Shown: positions 35,491 through 44,673, numbered from the stretch's first letter. The stretch is DNA of 64,000 bases from JALFST01 sp022779285 (GCA_050313895.1 JBNPMI010000010.1), one strand, 5' to 3'. Numbers and translations: made by a program. The notes: generated by a model not told the origin, from the sequence alone.

Positions 35491-36213
35491 CTACCAATTA
35501 TTGATACAATACATAGCGCCTAATCTGTTTTCCCTGACCAACGCTCCGGATAATCGTTCATACTCTTTGAGCAAGCCTTTCTCTACAGCCCTTCCATAAG
35601 GCTCATCATTCCAAGACCCCATCGCACCAAATACATCAGACTCTGAAACAGCATAAAAAATATGCATATATTGCCCGGGAAAATCATTTCTATGCAAAGT
35701 ATTCCTGGCATTGCTGAAAATTTCAGCAAAGTATTCAGCTCCTATGTCTGATGCAAATTGAGATATCTCATCTAACAGGCTGTCAAAATTGTTTATATCA
35801 AAAGTACTGCCATCTTCGTAAATCCCGGGGTCGTCTATGTTCTCTTCAACATACCTTATGTTCCACTTTCCTATGCTTTCATCGAAATACCATGTCGGTC
35901 TGTATTCAATACCTTTGCCGTTCAATAAATGCAATATGATTTTGCTGCCGTGCGTATTGGAAAAGCCCAGTAAACCCGGCTCTTGAACATCCGGATTGAT
36001 ATATACCTTTATCTCCTTATAATTAAATTTTTTAAGATGAAGCACCCAATTCCTAAAGGACTTCAGCAGCTTAGTTTTCCCCAATATCCACTTTACTTCA
36101 AAACGAATACTGTTTACATAATCTTCCGGTGTATACTCTACCATTTCATCATATTTCAATACTCTTTTGGCAGCGCCAGTCATCTTCATGATTTGCGATA
36201 CTTGACCGTTCAC
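35491..36213 (-). CDS. Unknown soluble protein, possibly immunity-type
   Basis: 240 aa, no membrane segment, acidic, rich in aromatic residues. Not recognised. The C-terminal part (GSWNDEPYGRAVEKGLLKEYERL...AMYCINNW) resembles in style small stand-alone proteins annotated as immunity or DUF families, but no toxin gene is near, so I assign no function. The start is a GTG at 36213 behind AGGAGAAAAA; an ATG eight codons later is possible. AT-rich, paired with the membrane protein at 34990. A TACAAT at 36289-36294 may be the promoter. Confidence 0.65.
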   Translation of the reverse strand: MNGQVSQIMKMTGAAKRVLKYDEMVEYTPEDYVNSIRFEVKWILGKTKLLKSFRNWVLHLKKFNYKEIKVYINPDVQEPGLLGFSNTHGSKIILHLLNGKGIEYRPTWYFDESIGKWNIRYVEENIDDPGIYEDGSTFDINNFDSLLDEISQFASDIGAEYFAEIFSNARNTLHRNDFPGQYMHIFYAVSESDVFGAMGSWNDEPYGRAVEKGLLKEYERLSGALVRENRLGAMYCINNW

Positions 36214-36295
36214 TTTTTCTCCTTATACTCCATCTTCCTCACAAGAATATCCGTTGTGTCCAGGATGTATCCAATATTTATTTCAGTATTGTATA

Positions 36296-36327
36296 GATTT
36301 CTTCCCGCCGCCATCAAGGAAGAAATC
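36296..36327 (-). terminator. Hairpin just after sufU
   Basis: A perfect 10-bp stem (GATTTCTTCC with its complement) and 12-nt loop begins 2 bp past the sufU stop. No T-run follows, so it may protect the mRNA 3' end or terminate weakly. Confidence 0.5.
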
Positions 36328-36329
36328 AA

Positions 36330-36767
36330 TCAGTGTTCTCTGCGCTTAAGCACCGCATCCAGTGTCCGCCAAGCTAATTCGGCACATTTTACACGCTGTG
36401 GCATATGAGAGATTTCCTTAAGCGCAACGGCATCTCCTAAAGCATCCTCTAATTCCTCATCATCCGTTTTCGTACCTTGGATCATTCCGAGAAAGGCCTC
36501 AATGCCCTTTTGGGCGCTCGCAACATCCTCTCCTTCAATCAGCTCACACATCAAGGAAGTGGAAGCTTGCGAAATCGCGCATCCTTCTCCTGTAAAGGAT
36601 GCTTTTTCGATGATGTCTCCCTTCAGCTTGAGATTGAGCGTGATATCGTCTCCGCAGCTTGGATTGTGCCCGTGCTCAGAGCAGGTAGCATCCTCCATCT
36701 CATGCTTGTAGTCGGAGTTTCTGGAATGCTGCATGACAATTTGCGAGTAGATTTGTTTCATGTCCAT
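36330..36767 (-). CDS. sufU: Fe-S scaffold/sulfur-transfer protein SufU
   Basis: Zinc-dependent partner that accepts sulfur from SufS in Firmicutes. 145 aa. The conserved ligands are seen as Cys38 (NPSCGD, with Asp40), Cys63 (GEGCAIS) and Cys128 (RVKCAEL), with the 18-residue insertion that separates SufU from IscU (about 82-100). Cys29 is extra. The ATG at 36767 follows TTGGAGG and comes right after the sufS stop. Last gene of the suf operon. Confidence 0.94.
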   Translation of the reverse strand: MDMKQIYSQIVMQHSRNSDYKHEMEDATCSEHGHNPSCGDDITLNLKLKGDIIEKASFTGEGCAISQASTSLMCELIEGEDVASAQKGIEAFLGMIQGTKTDDEELEDALGDAVALKEISHMPQRVKCAELAWRTLDAVLKRREH

Positions 36768-36768
36768 A

Positions 36769-38061
36769 TTATGCCTCCAAGTCCGTGTCAAATCCCATGG
36801 TTTTGCGTACAAGGGTGACGGCATCCAAAAGCCGGTCGACCTCGTCTTTTGTATTATAAAACGCAAAGCTGGCACGGCAGCTTGCACTGATGCATAGTCC
36901 GCGATGGAGGGGCTGTGTGCAATGATGCCCGCTTCGAATGGCCACCCCCGCCGAATCCATAATGGTTGATACATCGTGGGGATGAATATCATGAATATTG
37001 AAAGCAACGGCAGCTCCGCGAGGCGCCTTTTCAGAACGATAGACCGTCACGTCATTGCGCCTTCTCATCCTTCTTGCACAATACTCCGCAAGCGCCACCT
37101 CATAGGGTGCAATTTTCTCCATACCGATGGATTCCAGGTATTCAAGTGCGGCATCCAATCCCACCGCATCCCCGATATTCATAGTTCCCGCCTCAAATTT
37201 ATACGGCAAAGGCGCAAAGGTGGATTGCTGATCCTCTACATATTCGATCATCTCCCCGCCATACAGGAAGGGAGGCATTTTCTCCAACAGGTCTTTTTTC
37301 CCGTAAAGCACTCCGATGCCGAACGGCGCAAGCATCTTATGCCCGGAAAAAGCCAGAAAATCGCAATCCAACGCCTGTACATCGGTGATCTCATGAGGCA
37401 CATATTGCGCACCGTCCATAACGGCAATAGCGCCCACAGCATGTGCCTTCCGAATGATTTCCTCTGCGGGAAGAATGCTTCCCAGCACATTGGAGGCTCC
37501 CGTAAAAGCCACAACCCTTGTATTGCTGTTGAGCTTGCTCTCAAAATCCGCCATATCCAGCGACTCATCATCGTCCAGCTCCGCGTAGACGAGCTTGGCA
37601 CCGGATCGCTGCGCCGCAAACTGCCAATCCACGGTGTCGGAATGATGCTCCATGCGGGTAATCAGGATTTCATCGCCCGGCTTGAGATAATTCAACGCCC
37701 AGATGTAAGCCACCAGATTCAGCGACTCCGTAGCATTGCGTGTAAAAAGGATCTCCTTCTCCGAAGAAGCATGAATAAATTCCTTGACATGCACGCGTGC
37801 CTTTTCATACGCCTCGGTCGCCAAAAGCGAAAGGCGGTGATTTCCTCGAAGCGGATTCGCATTTTCATAGGCATAAAAATGAGAAAGCCTGTCAATCACC
37901 GCACGCGGACGCTGCGTTGTCGCTGCATTGTCCAGATAAATCACCGGAGGCTCCAAATCCAAATAGGGAAAATCCGCACGAACCTTCTCAATATCAAATC
38001 CCGGATCCAGCAAAATTTTTTCCAATTCCGCATCCGTTTTTTTCCACACCTCTTGAATCAT
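36769..38061 (-). CDS. sufS: Cysteine desulfurase SufS
   Basis: PLP enzyme that takes sulfur from cysteine for cluster assembly. The 430 aa show DNAATTQRP near 45, the PLP-binding Lys in FSGHKMLAPFG near 240, and the catalytic Cys in RSGHHCTQPLH near 380, a group II desulfurase arrangement. An N-terminal extension of about 25 residues precedes the usual start. It overlaps sufD by 4 bp. Confidence 0.96.
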   Translation of the reverse strand: MIQEVWKKTDAELEKILLDPGFDIEKVRADFPYLDLEPPVIYLDNAATTQRPRAVIDRLSHFYAYENANPLRGNHRLSLLATEAYEKARVHVKEFIHASSEKEILFTRNATESLNLVAYIWALNYLKPGDEILITRMEHHSDTVDWQFAAQRSGAKLVYAELDDDESLDMADFESKLNSNTRVVAFTGASNVLGSILPAEEIIRKAHAVGAIAVMDGAQYVPHEITDVQALDCDFLAFSGHKMLAPFGIGVLYGKKDLLEKMPPFLYGGEMIEYVEDQQSTFAPLPYKFEAGTMNIGDAVGLDAALEYLESIGMEKIAPYEVALAEYCARRMRRRNDVTVYRSEKAPRGAAVAFNIHDIHPHDVSTIMDSAGVAIRSGHHCTQPLHRGLCISASCRASFAFYNTKDEVDRLLDAVTLVRKTMGFDTDLEA

Positions 38062-39137
38062 TCGCTCCTCACAATCGTTTCATGAATCTCGTGTAACAGC
38101 TCACTGCGCAAGCCGTCGTTCCGGATGCGATCTAAAGTCGGAATCATTCGGGATTCCACAATCAGGCCCTCCGCCTCCTTCCGGGAAATTCCCCGGCTCA
38201 TCAGGTAGAAAAGCATCTCCTCATCAAGCTTTCCGGCAGATGCCGCGTGATTTCCCACAACGTGATCCTCATGACAAAGAAGAAGAGGAACCGCTACAGA
38301 ATGCGCGTCATCGCTCATCAGTATCGTAAATTCCTGCTCATCGGCAACGGCTCCGTAAGCGCCCTCTAAAAAATCCAAGGTGCCCCGGAAGCTTTTATAA
38401 GCCCTGTCCAGCAATGCACCGTTGGCATCGATGGTGGCATGAGAAAGCGCTCCCTTTAATTTCAAATCATAAAAAAGATCAAGCACGGCATCCTTTCCCG
38501 CAAGATAGGCTGTGGAAATATACACCTCGGAATCCACACCCTGCAGGGAACCTGCAATGTGCAGATTGCTTTTTCCGTTTCCCATTTCCACATCGGAAAT
38601 ATGCAAGGAGGCGCCATCCTCCATGGAAAGGGAGACCGAGAGATTGTTGACGGCACGCTCTCCCAAATGGTTCACGATCATGAGATCCAGCTGCGCATCC
38701 TCTGCAATATGCAGGAAAATGCGTCCGTTGCGATATTGCGCATCCTCACCGTGCGCATGAATCAGAAGCTGAGCATGGTGTCCCGGGGGAAGGGAATATG
38801 CCTGGCGGTCGATCAAAATCGGCTCTCCTTGCGAAAGCTCAAAATGGACCTCCGGACAGTCTCCCTCATGAAGCATCCGGTTCTCGAAAAAGTTGGCGGA
38901 TGCCGCATTTTGCATATCCAGCGCCTCCGAGATTCCCCTTGCGGTTTGCACGGCGTCAGAGGATTGCTTTTCGGAATCGGAGCTGTCATGAATTGCAGCT
39001 CCTTGAAAAGCGGAGCCTGTCTCCACGTTTCGATATCCCGTCTCCGAATCATTTACCTTGAGCCAACGATTTGTCAGGCTCGGCAACACGCTGCCGCGGT
39101 CCGCGGCAGGCCGGTTATTTTTTATCATTGTGCTCAT
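38058..39137 (-). CDS. sufD: Fe-S cluster assembly protein SufD
   Basis: Component of the SufBC2D scaffold, 359 aa. The beta-helix core holds the SufBD-family C-terminal block (LCHEDHVVGNHAASAGKLDEEMLFYLMSRGISRKEAEGLIVE), including the His in the NHAASAG segment. The N-terminal half (about 1-110) is poorly conserved. It overlaps both sufB and sufS by 4 bp. Confidence 0.93.
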   Translation of the reverse strand: MSTMIKNNRPAADRGSVLPSLTNRWLKVNDSETGYRNVETGSAFQGAAIHDSSDSEKQSSDAVQTARGISEALDMQNAASANFFENRMLHEGDCPEVHFELSQGEPILIDRQAYSLPPGHHAQLLIHAHGEDAQYRNGRIFLHIAEDAQLDLMIVNHLGERAVNNLSVSLSMEDGASLHISDVEMGNGKSNLHIAGSLQGVDSEVYISTAYLAGKDAVLDLFYDLKLKGALSHATIDANGALLDRAYKSFRGTLDFLEGAYGAVADEQEFTILMSDDAHSVAVPLLLCHEDHVVGNHAASAGKLDEEMLFYLMSRGISRKEAEGLIVESRMIPTLDRIRNDGLRSELLHEIHETIVRSE

Positions 39138-40678
39138 CCGATCGCTCCTTTCAGCTCGAGGCTGATCAGATTATTCATCTCTACAGCATATTCCATGGGA
39201 AGCTCCTTGGCGATCGGCTCGGCAAAGCCGCGGACAATCATCGCCTTGGCCTCATCCTCCGGAACGCCTCTTGTCATCAGATAAAAGATCGCCTCTTCAT
39301 CGATTCTGCCGATCTTGGCTTCATGTCCCATATCCACTTCCTCATTGGCAATGCGAATTGTGGGAATCGTATCGGAGCGGCTTTCCGGATCCAGCATCAG
39401 CGACTCACACGAGACGGCGGATTTTGCGCCCCTGGCATCGGGACCGATATCTACCGTTCCGCGGTAGATCGCAACGCCGCCCGATTTGGAAATGGACTTG
39501 GAATTGATCGTCGAATAGGTGTCGGGAGCAATGTGAATCACCTGGGCGCCGGTATCCAGATACTGACCCTTTCCTGCAAAGGTGATGCCCGTAAATTCCG
39601 AACGCGCACCCTCTCCTGCCAGAACACTGGTAGGATAGAGCATGGAAACGGCTGACCCGAAGGATCCGGATACCCATTCGATGCGTCCGCCCGCCTCCAC
39701 ACGCGCCCGCTTGGTGTTGAGGTTATACATATTTCTGGACCAGTTTTCAATGGTGGAATAGCGCAGATGCGCATTCTCACCGACAAAAAGCTCTACTGCG
39801 CCTGCATGCAGATTCAGCGTATTGTATTTCGGCGCGGAGCATCCCTCGATAAAATGAACCGATCCGCCCTCTTCTACAACGATGAGCGTATGCTCAAATT
39901 GACCGGCTCCCGGCGCATTGAGCCGGAAATAGCTTTGAAGCGGAATATCCACCTGCACGCCCGCAGGAACGTAAACAAAAGAGCCTCCTGACCAGACAGC
40001 ATAGTGCAGAGCCGCATAGCGATGCAGCCTCGGCGTGATGAGATGTCCAAAATGCTCCTTGACAATTTCCGGATATTCCCGGACGGCCGACTCAAAATCC
40101 GTATAGACAACTCCCTGCTCCAAAAGATAGTCTTTCATATTATGATAGACCACCTCCGAATCATATTGCGCGCCAACACCGGCAAGCTGCTCCAGTTCCG
40201 CCTCCGGAATGCCCAGTTTGGTAAATGTGTCGCGAATCTCATCCGGCACATTTTGCCAATCACGCGCCATCTGCGCCTTCGGACGGATATAGGTGGAAAT
40301 TCGATTCATATCCACCGGACTCAGATCGGGACCCCAATTGGGATTGCTGCTCTCGTTGAAAATGCGCAGCGCCTGCAGACGCTTTTCCAGCATCCACTCC
40401 GGCTCATTTTTCTCAGCGGAAATCTCTCGCACAATCTCCTCGTTGAGGCCGTTTTCCGCCTTGAAATCATATTCAAATGTATTTTTCAGATCATATACCC
40501 CTCGCGGAAGCTCTTCAACATCTGACTTTTCAACCGTGCGCAATGCGGCTCTGTGAAGTCTCTCTTCCCGATCTCTGCGTCGCCATTGAATCCGTTCCTC
40601 GATTTGACGCTGCGATCGTATGGCCTGCGGCTCTGCTCTCAGGGAATCATCGATCTCGTTTGACAGATTGTTTTTCAT
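39134..40678 (-). CDS. sufB: Fe-S cluster assembly protein SufB
   Basis: Main scaffold subunit for de novo Fe-S cluster building. 514 aa. Seen: the WMLEKRLQALRIF segment near 80, GGSFVYVPAGVQVDIPLQSYF near 205, EGCSAPKY with a conserved Cys near 256, and the C-terminal SCESLMLDPES...AKIGRIDEEAIFYLMTRGV block with a conserved Cys. The ATG at 40678 overlaps the sufC stop by ATGA. The upstream ATG at 40708 lies within sufC and is unlikely. Confidence 0.96.
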   Translation of the reverse strand: MKNNLSNEIDDSLRAEPQAIRSQRQIEERIQWRRRDREERLHRAALRTVEKSDVEELPRGVYDLKNTFEYDFKAENGLNEEIVREISAEKNEPEWMLEKRLQALRIFNESSNPNWGPDLSPVDMNRISTYIRPKAQMARDWQNVPDEIRDTFTKLGIPEAELEQLAGVGAQYDSEVVYHNMKDYLLEQGVVYTDFESAVREYPEIVKEHFGHLITPRLHRYAALHYAVWSGGSFVYVPAGVQVDIPLQSYFRLNAPGAGQFEHTLIVVEEGGSVHFIEGCSAPKYNTLNLHAGAVELFVGENAHLRYSTIENWSRNMYNLNTKRARVEAGGRIEWVSGSFGSAVSMLYPTSVLAGEGARSEFTGITFAGKGQYLDTGAQVIHIAPDTYSTINSKSISKSGGVAIYRGTVDIGPDARGAKSAVSCESLMLDPESRSDTIPTIRIANEEVDMGHEAKIGRIDEEAIFYLMTRGVPEDEAKAMIVRGFAEPIAKELPMEYAVEMNNLISLELKGAIG

Positions 40679-41430
40679 GCTTCCACCGTCATTTCCCGGC
40701 GGATCCATTCATATCCGTTCTGCTGGATTTTCTCCACCAGCTCCGGTCCGCCCTCTTTCACGATTTTACCGTCGATCACAACGTGCACAAATTGCGGCTT
40801 GAGATATTCCAAAATTGCCGAAATATGCGTGATAATCAGACAGGATTTGGTATCATCCAGAAAATCCGCCACACCGCGTGATACGACACGCACCGCGTCC
40901 ACATCAAGCCCCGAGTCGGTCTCATCTAAAAGCACCAGCTTCGGATTGAGGGTTTGCAGCTGTAAAATTTCCGTTTTCTTCTTTTCTCCACCGGAAAAGC
41001 CCACATTGAGATAGCGGTCGCCATAAGAAGGATCCATGTCCAGACCTTCCATCTTTTTTGCCAGCTCCCTCTTGAATTTCAGAACCGAGGGATTTCTTCC
41101 CTCCTTTTGCGCAACCGCCGTGCGGAGGAAATCATCCACGGTCACGCCCGGCACCTCCTGCGGCGTCTGAAAGCTCAAAAAAATTCCCTTTCTCGCCCGT
41201 TCATCGGTGGTGTTCTGCAGGATGCTTTCTCCCTCAAAAAGAATATCCCCGGAAAGAACCTCGTATTTCGGATGCGCCAAAATCGCATTGGCCAGAGTGG
41301 ATTTTCCCGCGCCGTTCGGCCCCATCAGGACATGAATTTCCCCGGGATGAATGGTCAGATTCACCCCTTTGAGTATCTCCTTATTGTCGACTCCCACGTG
41401 AAGATCACGTACTTCCAATAATTGATCCAT
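40675..41430 (-). CDS. sufC: Fe-S assembly ATPase SufC
   Basis: ABC-type ATPase driving shape changes of SufBCD. 251 aa. Walker A GPNGAGKST near 38, signature FSGGEKKK near 147, Walker B LVLLDETDSGLDVDA near 170. First gene of the operon sufC-B-D-S-U, starting at 41430 after a purine-rich site (GGTAGATAT). Confidence 0.96.
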   Translation of the reverse strand: MDQLLEVRDLHVGVDNKEILKGVNLTIHPGEIHVLMGPNGAGKSTLANAILAHPKYEVLSGDILFEGESILQNTTDERARKGIFLSFQTPQEVPGVTVDDFLRTAVAQKEGRNPSVLKFKRELAKKMEGLDMDPSYGDRYLNVGFSGGEKKKTEILQLQTLNPKLVLLDETDSGLDVDAVRVVSRGVADFLDDTKSCLIITHISAILEYLKPQFVHVVIDGKIVKEGGPELVEKIQQNGYEWIRREMTVEA

Positions 41431-41461
41431 ATCTACCTCCCAACCGGATATTCCGGATGAT

Positions 41462-41485
41462 TCTAAAGTATTCTAAAGCATTATA
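41462..41485 (-). promoter_or_regulatory. suf promoter -10 and direct repeat in the leader
   Basis: A TATAAT lies at 41480-41485 with a possible TTGGTT -35 at 18 bp. Immediately downstream the 9-mer CTTTAGAAT occurs twice, one base apart, at 41462-41480. Repeats at the start site suggest a repressor site; the regulator is unknown. Confidence 0.6.
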
Positions 41486-41518
41486 CCCTGATATGCCCGA
41501 ATGAACCAAACGACAAAT

Positions 41519-41582
41519 GGAAAGGCCCCCGTCCCTTGTACGGCAAACTGAGGAGGAATGCCGGGGATATGGAGACCTTTCC
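41519..41582 (-). ncRNA. Structured RNA element between feoB and sufC
   Basis: On the minus strand, GGAAAGG (41576-41582) pairs with CCTTTCC (41519-41525). Inside it CCCCG (41562-41566) pairs with CGGGG (41527-41531). A further GGCA/TGCC pair is possible in the loop. There is no T-run, so it is not a standard terminator. It lies upstream of the suf -10, in the feoB 3' region. No family recognised. Confidence 0.4.
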
Positions 41583-41634
41583 TGTGTAAAGATGGAGTAT
41601 ATGGTGATGGCAGCTTCAGCGGCCATCCTTTATA

Positions 41635-44043
41635 TTAAGCGGTTGCCCGCTGAAGCTCATGTTTTCTTGGATTCGGACGGAAAAGCTGGAAGAGAATGAG
41701 CGCCGCCGCAATTGCCGCGACTGTAAATCCTACCGGCTGTAATTGTCCCGAAATCGCCATGCCGAACTGATAGATCATCAGTGCAACGACATATGCGTAT
41801 CCGAATTGGAAGCCGATTGCCAGCGCTGTCCATTTCCGTGAGTTCATCTCGCGTCCGATGGCTCCGCAAGCGGCAAAGCACGGTGCGCAAAGAAGATTGA
41901 AGGCGAGGAAGGAATATCCCGCAAGTGCCGTCAGACTTGTGAAGTCCAGTACACCGAATACGGCAACAACCTCTTCCTTCGCAACCAGGCCCATAACTGT
42001 GGCGATGGTTGCCCGAATATTGCCGAATCCCAAGGGATCAAAGATCCATTTCACGCCGTTTCCGATCGCGCCGAGAAGGCTGTCCTCCAGCTCCATCGTA
42101 TGATCAAAGACCAATCCGCTGCTTGTGATCGCAAAAGAGGATGTTGCCCAAATCAGGATGGAGGAGAGTAAAATCACCGTCCCTGCGCGAGTGATAAAGC
42201 TGCTGACTCGCTCCCATACGCTGTTCCAGATGTAGGATGGCTTCGGCAAATGGTAAGCGGGAAGCTCCATGACAAATGGTGCGGGATCTCCGGCAAAAAG
42301 CTTTGTCTTTTTTAACATCAAGCCGACGATAATGATGGAGATGATGCCCAGAAAATATGCGCTGGGACCGACCCACCAGGTTCCGCCGAAGAGCGCCGTC
42401 GCAATCATCGCAATGATCGGGAGCTTGGCACTGCATGGCATCCAGGTTGCCGTCATGATCGTCATGCGGCGGTCATTGACATTTTCGATCGTACGTGATG
42501 CCATGATGCCCGGTACACCGCAGCCTGTGGAAATCAACATTGGAATAAAGGATTTTCCGGAAAGGCCGAAACGGCGGAAGATACGATCCAGAATAAAGGC
42601 GATACGTGCCATATATCCGGATCCTTCCAGGAATGCGAGCAGGATGAATAGCACCGCCATCTGCGGAACATATCCGAGCACCGCTCCGACACCGGCTACG
42701 ATTCCGTCAAGGATCAGGCTGGAAAGCCAAGGTGACGTATGTATCGCTGTCAACGCCTGATTGAGCAATACGGGGATTCCGGGAACCCAGATCCCGTAAT
42801 TTTCCGTAGCCGGAGCATCCTCCGACTCCAATGCGGGATCCACAATTTCGGAAATCGGAAAACCGGCTTCCTCAATGGAATCCTTGTAGCTGTCATAGGC
42901 TTCCTGGAACTCCTTGAACTCACCTTTTCCTGCCGCCTCAAGCACCTGATCGGCACCGATCGCGCCTGCATCCTTCGCCTTCTGCAGCTCGGTCATAAGC
43001 TCCGGAGTGAGAATGTGCTCGGCAGCATATTCATTCATGTCCTTCGTGTATTCCGAGGTGCCGATTCCGAATAAATGCCATCCGTCTCCGAAAAGACCGT
43101 CATTCGCCCAATCGGTATAGAAGGTACCCACCGTACTGATCGAAATGTAATATACCAAAAACATAATTACTGCAAAAATCGGTAGCGCCAGAATCGGGTG
43201 TGTAACAACACGGTCAATTTTATCGGATACGGTCAAGGCATCTCGGCTCTTCTTGTGAAGCACGCCCTGCGTTCTTTTTGCTATTTCCAGATAACGGGCG
43301 TTGGCAAGAATGCTTTCCGCATCGTCCTCCAGCTTCTTTTCCACCGGATCCAGGATTTCATCGAGATCCGCAACCTGCCGATCCGATAGCGAAAGCGACT
43401 TCAGCTCTTTCTCATCGCGCTCAAAAAGCTTGATCAGAGACCATCGTCTTGCATGAGAATCCAGTCTGTCGGAAAACCTCCGTTCGATCTCCTGCAACGC
43501 ATTTTCTATTTCCTTGTCAAACACAAACGGCTGCGGAGCCTTTGCTCCCACAAGCTTTCTTGCCTCGCTGATCAAACCCTCCAGCCCCTCCTGATTGCTG
43601 GCGGAAATGCCGACGACGGGGCATCCCATCCTTTCGGAAAGCTCATCCTCCCGGATTGTATCCCCGTTTTTGCGTATGACATCCATCATGTTCAGCGCAA
43701 TGATAATAGGAATTCCCGTTTCCATGAGCTGAGAGGTCAAATATAAATTTCGTTCCAAATTGGTGGCGTCAACGATGTCGATGATGACATCCGGACGCTC
43801 TTGAATCAGATAATTTCGTGATACAACCTCCTCCAACGTATAAGGAGAAAGGGAATAGGTTCCCGGAAGATCCACCAGGCGCATATCCGCATGCTTGCGG
43901 ATGATGCCTTCCTTTTTCTCAACCGTAACTCCCGGCCAGTTTCCCACGAATTGATTGGCACCTGTCAGTGCATTGAACAGTGTCGTTTTTCCGCTGTTGG
44001 GGTTCCCCGCCAGCGCATATGTATATTGTTTTGTTTCTGCCAT
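41635..44043 (-). CDS. feoB: Ferrous iron transporter FeoB
   Basis: Main Fe(II) importer of anaerobes. 802 aa. The N-terminal G domain has G1 GNPNSGKTT (14-22), G3 DLPGTYSLSP near 58, and G4 NMMDVI near 118, followed by the GDI-like helical domain (about 170-270). The C-terminal part holds about ten membrane helices with two Gate motifs, including GCGVPGIMASRTIEN and LCAPCFAACGAIGREMNSRKWT. A periplasmic-type hydrophilic loop lies at about 330-440. It abuts feoA and sits 205 bp upstream of suf. Confidence 0.97.
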   Translation of the reverse strand: MAETKQYTYALAGNPNSGKTTLFNALTGANQFVGNWPGVTVEKKEGIIRKHADMRLVDLPGTYSLSPYTLEEVVSRNYLIQERPDVIIDIVDATNLERNLYLTSQLMETGIPIIIALNMMDVIRKNGDTIREDELSERMGCPVVGISASNQEGLEGLISEARKLVGAKAPQPFVFDKEIENALQEIERRFSDRLDSHARRWSLIKLFERDEKELKSLSLSDRQVADLDEILDPVEKKLEDDAESILANARYLEIAKRTQGVLHKKSRDALTVSDKIDRVVTHPILALPIFAVIMFLVYYISISTVGTFYTDWANDGLFGDGWHLFGIGTSEYTKDMNEYAAEHILTPELMTELQKAKDAGAIGADQVLEAAGKGEFKEFQEAYDSYKDSIEEAGFPISEIVDPALESEDAPATENYGIWVPGIPVLLNQALTAIHTSPWLSSLILDGIVAGVGAVLGYVPQMAVLFILLAFLEGSGYMARIAFILDRIFRRFGLSGKSFIPMLISTGCGVPGIMASRTIENVNDRRMTIMTATWMPCSAKLPIIAMIATALFGGTWWVGPSAYFLGIISIIIVGLMLKKTKLFAGDPAPFVMELPAYHLPKPSYIWNSVWERVSSFITRAGTVILLSSILIWATSSFAITSSGLVFDHTMELEDSLLGAIGNGVKWIFDPLGFGNIRATIATVMGLVAKEEVVAVFGVLDFTSLTALAGYSFLAFNLLCAPCFAACGAIGREMNSRKWTALAIGFQFGYAYVVALMIYQFGMAISGQLQPVGFTVAAIAAALILFQLFRPNPRKHELQRATA

Positions 44044-44264
44044 TACTCTACCTCAACCTGCTCTGCATCGGCCTTGCGGATGCTGAGTTCATATCCGCGC
44101 ACCGTAAGCTCGATCGGATCGCCCAAAGGCGCTAATTTTCGTACCCTGACTTCGGTTCCGCGTGTGAGCCCCATGTCCATAATGCGGCGCTTCACGGCGC
44201 CCTCTCCGTGGATGCGTGCAACAACGGCACGCTCTCCGACTGCAATTTGTTTTAATGTTTTCAT
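44043..44264 (-). CDS. feoA: FeoA-domain protein (proximal to feoB)
   Basis: 73-aa SH3-like cytosolic FeoA protein, thought to help FeoB. Seen: KRRIMDMGLTRGTEVRVRKLAPLGDPIELTVRGYELSIRKADA, the complete FeoA core. Its stop overlaps the feoB start by 1-2 bp, so the two are coupled. Confidence 0.93.
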   Translation of the reverse strand: MKTLKQIAVGERAVVARIHGEGAVKRRIMDMGLTRGTEVRVRKLAPLGDPIELTVRGYELSIRKADAEQVEVE

Positions 44265-44265
44265 G

Positions 44266-44484
44266 CTATACTCCTACATACACATGGCGGACAAGCGCTT
44301 CACTCAAAGCAATTCTGCTCTCTTTGACCTTGACAATCCGATTGCCGTGCGTGTCCGTCAGGACGGTAACGGCATTGCCCTCGGCAAAGCCCATCGCATG
44401 CAGCTGTTTTTTGATTTCGGCATTGCCGCTGACGCGTTTGACTACCACTCGTTCTCCCGGAGAAATCATTGTTAACGGAATCAT
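44266..44484 (-). CDS. Second FeoA-domain protein (first gene of feo operon)
   Basis: 72-aa FeoA-like protein that differs from its neighbour. It keeps KKQLHAMGFAEGNAVTVL and the final VKESRIALSEALVRHVYV, but has a shorter central strand. Tandem FeoA proteins ahead of FeoB are common in Clostridia. The ATG at 44484 follows AGGAGGGGATC. One-bp gap to the next feoA. Confidence 0.92.
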   Translation of the reverse strand: MIPLTMISPGERVVVKRVSGNAEIKKQLHAMGFAEGNAVTVLTDTHGNRIVKVKESRIALSEALVRHVYVGV

Positions 44485-44524
44485 GATCCCCTCCTTGCCC
44501 TTTCCTCAAAGGCGTATTCTCCCG

Positions 44525-44552
44525 CCTATAGTTAGCTATTACTAACTATAGG
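44525..44552. promoter_or_regulatory. Palindromic operator 1 of feo
   Basis: Perfect 11-bp arms CCTATAGTTAG and CTAACTATAGG with a 6-nt spacer, in the transcribed leader of feo. Shares GTTAG/CTAAC with operator 2. Confidence 0.7.
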
Positions 44553-44556
44553 ATGC

Positions 44557-44578
44557 GCTGTTAGGTCAACCTAACAGC
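44557..44578. promoter_or_regulatory. Palindromic operator 2 of feo, DtxR/MntR-like
   Basis: Perfect 10-bp arms GCTGTTAGGT and ACCTAACAGC with a 2-nt centre. The core TTAGGTnnACCTAA resembles metal-dependent DtxR/IdeR/MntR boxes. It lies right at the predicted start of transcription. Confidence 0.7.
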
Positions 44579-44588
44579 TTTTATGGAT

Positions 44589-44617
44589 ATTGTAGCGTAT
44601 GATGTTAGCTCTGTCAA
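44589..44617 (-). promoter_or_regulatory. Promoter of feoA-feoA-feoB
   Basis: TTGACA (44612-44617), a 17-bp spacer, then TACAAT (44589-44594), near consensus. The start would be about 100 nt before the first feoA, with both palindromes downstream of it. Confidence 0.88.
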
Positions 44618-44673
44618 ACATTTTTCAAGGAAATCTTTGCTCTTTTCTTTCCGCCTTGTTGCATATGCTTTTA

